Of a DNA stretch of 7,565 bases, positions 5,071 through 7,565 are shown piece after piece. The position numbers and the translations under genes are program-made. Under the pieces are notes generated by a model. The model did no database searches, was not told where the DNA came from, and saw nothing but the letters and a program-made list of their open reading frames with translations. How positions within the stretch are numbered: the stretch's first letter is position 1; every line of letters begins with the position of its first letter. Source of the stretch: JAAAOZ01 sp964496595 (lineage in GTDB: Bacteria > Chloroflexota > Anaerolineae > B4-G1 > SLSP01); contig CAZCAI010000193.1 of assembly GCA_964496595.1 (NCBI GenBank), forward strand, positions 1 through 7,565. The letters run 5' to 3'.

Positions 5071-6408
5071 TCACCTCACTTGCTGAAAATACTGGCACTG
5101 CTGCATGCTGCTCCTCACCAGCGCACACTCGCCATCCAGGTAGTACAGTTCGGAAACGTTCAAAAGTGGCGGCTCTGTCCCGGTAAGTGAACCCTTCACC
5201 AGAACATCAGTTGTGGAGTCTATCTCCACAATACCGCCTGGGGCGCTATCTTGCGGCTCGCTACCAAAAAGCGTGGCTACCTCCTCCCAGGAGCCGCGCA
5301 CGAAAACGGTAGCAGCGTCGGGGTATTCGGCCAGTGTCTCAGCACTGACGCGGTATAGATCGTTAAACGGCTGGTAGAACAGAAGCGCCTGCTCTTCCGA
5401 ATCATGGGGCTCAATGACAATCGGGTAGAGGCGTGCCGTGCCGTTCAGGGTTTCGCCGCTATGGTAGCCTTTCACCGTGATCGACCGTCCAGGCTCGACC
5501 TCGAACCGGACCGGTAGGCCTGCCAAGTAGGCAATCGGGAATCCCTCGAAGCTGTAATGAGCCTCTATGTCAATCAAGTAACGCGCGCCGCCGGCGTCCA
5601 CAATCGTGGCCTCGTTTGGTGGCGGCCCCATCTGCCACGTTTCGACAGTACCCGTAATGGTTTCCAGCTCGCCGGAAAAGTTTAGCTGTTCTGGATAGAA
5701 CGTGGTTAGCGTCAGTCCCTTCAGCCAGCCGGTGGGCAGACTGGTTTCTCCTCCATTGCCACTAGCGAATTGAACAGTCTCAAACAACGTCCACAGAGTA
5801 TCCATTTCTTCTTCGGAACGCGGCATTGTAGCGCTCTGGAAGAAAAAGAGGACGATCCGGCCCTCGTCCCGCACGTATAGCTTCATCGTGTACTCACCAC
5901 CGGCCTCGACATAATGAAAGGCGGGGCGCCCGCGCACCAGTCCGTTTTCCTTGACGAAGCCAGCAGCCAGTGAATAGCCTGGTTGCGATTCATGTTGCAC
6001 CCATTCAAGCCAATCGGAGCCGGCAAAATCATACGCTCGCACTTCGATAATAGAGCCGGTCTCCGGCGCGTGATAGCGACGTGGCCGTGATGAGGTAACC
6101 TCCCATGCTTGCGGCAGCTGAAAAAGAACACCGGGCGCCTCGGGCTCCTCATACCAGACCCATCCTGGATTTGGTGTCATGGCTATGTTTATAGCTGTCG
6201 CCGAGGGTATCAAGGCTGTCATCGTCGCCGCGGGTGAGGGGGTTTCGAGGATAGCTGTCGGCGGTTGTGCACTTGCTGTAGCGGGTATTTGGTTAACCGT
6301 GGGTTGCAAGCCCCCGGTGGTGCAGCTTGTCAAGATAAGAACCGCACAGAACAGCACTAATGAGCGAGCCTGCAAACTCGCGACAGACGCTCTTGTTAAC
6401 CGGCTCAT
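5071..6408 (-). CDS. Lipoprotein with a PsbP-like domain and an unrecognised C-terminal domain
   Basis: The 445-residue protein has a signal peptide ending in lipobox Leu-Thr-Ser-Cys (Cys29) and a Thr/Ala/Pro linker (about 36-80). Residues about 84-215 resemble the PsbP/DUF1795-type fold seen in bacterial surface proteins: a Gly-Val-Leu-Phe-Gln-Leu-Pro-Gln-Ala-Trp start (93-102), a Ser-Asp-Trp-Leu-Glu-Trp helix (131-136), GRPAFHYVEA (160-169), a hydrophobic strand (183-190) and a closing WTLFETVQF (206-214). The same landmarks in the same order occur in the neighbouring CHAP protein. The C-terminal half (about 225-445) is rich in predicted strands, with two late cysteines (428 and 438); I do not recognise it. 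AAAGGAGG (6416-6423) lies seven bases before ATG 6408, fixing the start. The gap to the upstream CHAP gene is 97 bases with no convincing promoter, so the two may be co-transcribed. Likely envelope-bound; role unknown. Confidence 0.83.
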   Translation of the reverse strand: MSRLTRASVASLQARSLVLFCAVLILTSCTTGGLQPTVNQIPATASAQPPTAILETPSPAATMTALIPSATAINIAMTPNPGWVWYEEPEAPGVLFQLPQAWEVTSSRPRRYHAPETGSIIEVRAYDFAGSDWLEWVQHESQPGYSLAAGFVKENGLVRGRPAFHYVEAGGEYTMKLYVRDEGRIVLFFFQSATMPRSEEEMDTLWTLFETVQFASGNGGETSLPTGWLKGLTLTTFYPEQLNFSGELETITGTVETWQMGPPPNEATIVDAGGARYLIDIEAHYSFEGFPIAYLAGLPVRFEVEPGRSITVKGYHSGETLNGTARLYPIVIEPHDSEEQALLFYQPFNDLYRVSAETLAEYPDAATVFVRGSWEEVATLFGSEPQDSAPGGIVEIDSTTDVLVKGSLTGTEPPLLNVSELYYLDGECALVRSSMQQCQYFQQVR

Positions 6409-6508
6409 ATTTTTACCTCCTTTCTACTCAAATTTCCTTCTTGCCTCTAACTCAGAATATGGGGCCTGCCAGATTCTTGAGCACTTTGAGGATGTAATGC
6501 GTCATCCT

Positions 6509-7528
6509 TCAGGCGAGGATGTCATATATCCATCCCTGAGTAGGAGTGGTATGTGGGATGCTTCTAGAACTAGGACAAGAGCTACACCAGAACATTTCGG
6601 TAATGGAAACATCGCCACTACCAGACCAGTAATTCGTATGGGCCACATGTCCAGGAATTCCGCTCCAGCAAGCAATGGCCATATCGCCGCCTATAGGTGG
6701 ATAGCTAGATTGACGCCAGTAAGAGTGATCAGGAACCTTTCCCCACCAGGTCCCTGCATCTCCTGTAAATGGAACATATCCATGTTTGAAGTAGCACCAC
6801 CAAGTGCAGTTGCCATCGTTGCAACAGGGGAAAGGATTGTACTGGCTATAATAACCACAACAAGTAGCTACCCTTAGCTCAGGCATTTGCTGAGAAGAGC
6901 GATTTGCATCATTTTTGACAATCAAAGGAAGTTCAACCGCTGTTGCAGTAGTCATCCCTGGCAACATGAACGTATCTAGCATATGCCAGTAGGAATCCAA
7001 ATCTCTGGACTCGTTTGTCATCCAGTTCATGAGGCGGTAGACATGGTCACCATCGCTTAAGTAAGCGAGCATCAAGTCCCGTTGGTGCGCCTGTAAAAAC
7101 ACCGCGGCTTGTTGTCCGGCTATAGTGGCATTAGCTGCTATGGGCATCTGCTCCACCAGGCGAGTCTCTTTGTACCATGTAAGCCAATCGGAAAAGCTCT
7201 TTCCTTTCATCTGCCACACGTCCAGATATACCAAGGCGGGCCATGCTGAAATGACAAGCCGCTTAAGGATAGCTTCATCGTCAATGGGCGGGACAGGCTG
7301 TTTCTCTTTGCACTCCATTTGCCAACCAGACGGATATTCCAGACTGAAGCCAAAATCCTCATCTGTATATTTTTCCCATTCTTTTGTATCGGACCCCAAG
7401 AACAGGAAACGCCCCTTTTGAAAGGTAGGCAAGCTAAGTAGCGGAACAACAGCCATTAGGGCACGGCTTTGGCGCAAGAACTGTCGGCGCCCTCTATCGA
7501 CCTCAGGTACTTCTTTAGTACTATGCAT
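6509..7528 (-). CDS. Tat-exported protein with a PsbP-like domain and a C-terminal CHAP amidase/peptidase domain
   Basis: The 339-residue protein carries a twin-arginine motif (Gly-Arg-Arg-Gln-Phe-Leu-Arg, 13-19) before a hydrophobic stretch (about 23-36), so export in folded form is likely. Residues about 54-190 are a PsbP-like domain (GFSLEYPSGW 60-69, FSDWLTW 112-118, IAGQQAAVFLQA 136-147, a final WHMLDTFML 181-189). Residues about 222-318 match CHAP: Asn-Cys-Thr-Trp-Trp with nucleophile Cys241, Pro-Gly-His-Val-Ala with His294, and Ile-Thr-Glu-Met with Glu311. CHAP enzymes usually cleave amide bonds in peptidoglycan cross-links or glutathionylspermidine. Cysteines cluster before the active site (223, 224, 235, 236, 241, 246). 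ATG 7528 has no Shine-Dalgarno, and the frame upstream stays open to the window edge without another start codon. The true start may therefore lie outside, although the Tat motif sits at the expected distance from this ATG. A perfect inverted repeat lies just upstream. Confidence 0.82.
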   Translation of the reverse strand: MHSTKEVPEVDRGRRQFLRQSRALMAVVPLLSLPTFQKGRFLFLGSDTKEWEKYTDEDFGFSLEYPSGWQMECKEKQPVPPIDDEAILKRLVISAWPALVYLDVWQMKGKSFSDWLTWYKETRLVEQMPIAANATIAGQQAAVFLQAHQRDLMLAYLSDGDHVYRLMNWMTNESRDLDSYWHMLDTFMLPGMTTATAVELPLIVKNDANRSSQQMPELRVATCCGYYSQYNPFPCCNDGNCTWWCYFKHGYVPFTGDAGTWWGKVPDHSYWRQSSYPPIGGDMAIACWSGIPGHVAHTNYWSGSGDVSITEMFWCSSCPSSRSIPHTTPTQGWIYDILA

Positions 7529-7533
7529 TAGCT

Positions 7534-7561
7534 GGATTACGCGCCAGGCACGCCGTAATCC
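7534..7561 (-). promoter_or_regulatory. Inverted repeat directly upstream of the Tat/CHAP gene
   Basis: GGATTACG (7534-7541) and CGTAATCC (7554-7561) are perfect 8-bp inverted copies with a 12-base spacer, ending five bases before the ATG at 7526-7528. It replaces the place where a Shine-Dalgarno would be expected. It could be an operator, an mRNA stem controlling translation, or the end of a small repeat element cut by the window edge. Confidence 0.4.
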
Positions 7562-7565
7562 TAAA

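Noticed and set aside
6488..6522. GAGGATGT repeated at 6488-6495 and 6515-6522, with a 6-bp hairpin AGGATG/CATCCT (6489-6508) just after the stop of the CHAP gene, considered as a terminator.
   Set aside because: The stem is short, the loop is 8 bases and no U-tract follows on the minus strand. It could easily be chance.
6179..6877. Plus-strand open frame of 232 codons with a hydrophobic beginning.
   Set aside because: The hydrophobic start is the antisense of the Ala/Thr linker and signal region of the PsbP-like lipoprotein. The frame crosses into the antisense of the CHAP domain with no ribosome binding site evidence.

Overview
This window is a one-directional block of secreted or surface-anchored protein genes, all on the minus strand. 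It reads from a Tat-exported CHAP-domain protein at the right edge, through four lipoproteins and a Sec-exported cysteine peptidase-like protein, to the first codons of a probable response regulator at the left edge. The organism is probably a member of the Chloroflexota (Anaerolineae-like). The reasons are the Thr/Pro-rich linkers directly after the lipobox cysteines, the TolB/WD40-like propeller lipoproteins and the moderately GC-rich DNA. This assignment is inference from protein style, as no phylogenetic marker is present.

In the order of transcription: (1) 7528-6509, a Tat signal, a PsbP-like domain and a C-terminal CHAP domain with the catalytic Cys/His/Glu pattern; its frame is still open at the window edge. 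(2) 6408-5071, a lipoprotein with a second copy of the same PsbP-like domain plus an unrecognised C-terminal half. (3) 4935-4069, a secreted, very cysteine-rich C39-like papain-fold protein, with its own candidate promoter behind a strong hairpin. (4) 3893-4070, a 178-bp MITE-like element with imperfect terminal inverted repeats and flanking direct repeats, sitting exactly on the stop codon of gene 3. (5) 3794-2091, 2068-743 and 712-179, three closely spaced lipoprotein genes that look like an operon: two beta-propeller proteins and a small conserved-looking lipoprotein. (6) A sigma70-like promoter (94-121) and the start of a gene (35-1) whose 11 visible residues look like a NarL/LuxR-type response regulator.

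Functionally, the right half pairs two different papain-fold domains (CHAP and C39-like). Both are exported and both have clustered cysteines near the catalytic Cys. Between them lies a lipoprotein that shares a domain with the CHAP protein. This is consistent with a cell-envelope hydrolase or processing locus, but no substrate, peptide precursor or transporter is visible. The left half looks like surface propeller lipoproteins of unknown role. No tRNA, rRNA, CRISPR array, transposase gene or phage gene was seen. No stretch longer than 300 bases lacks a gene.
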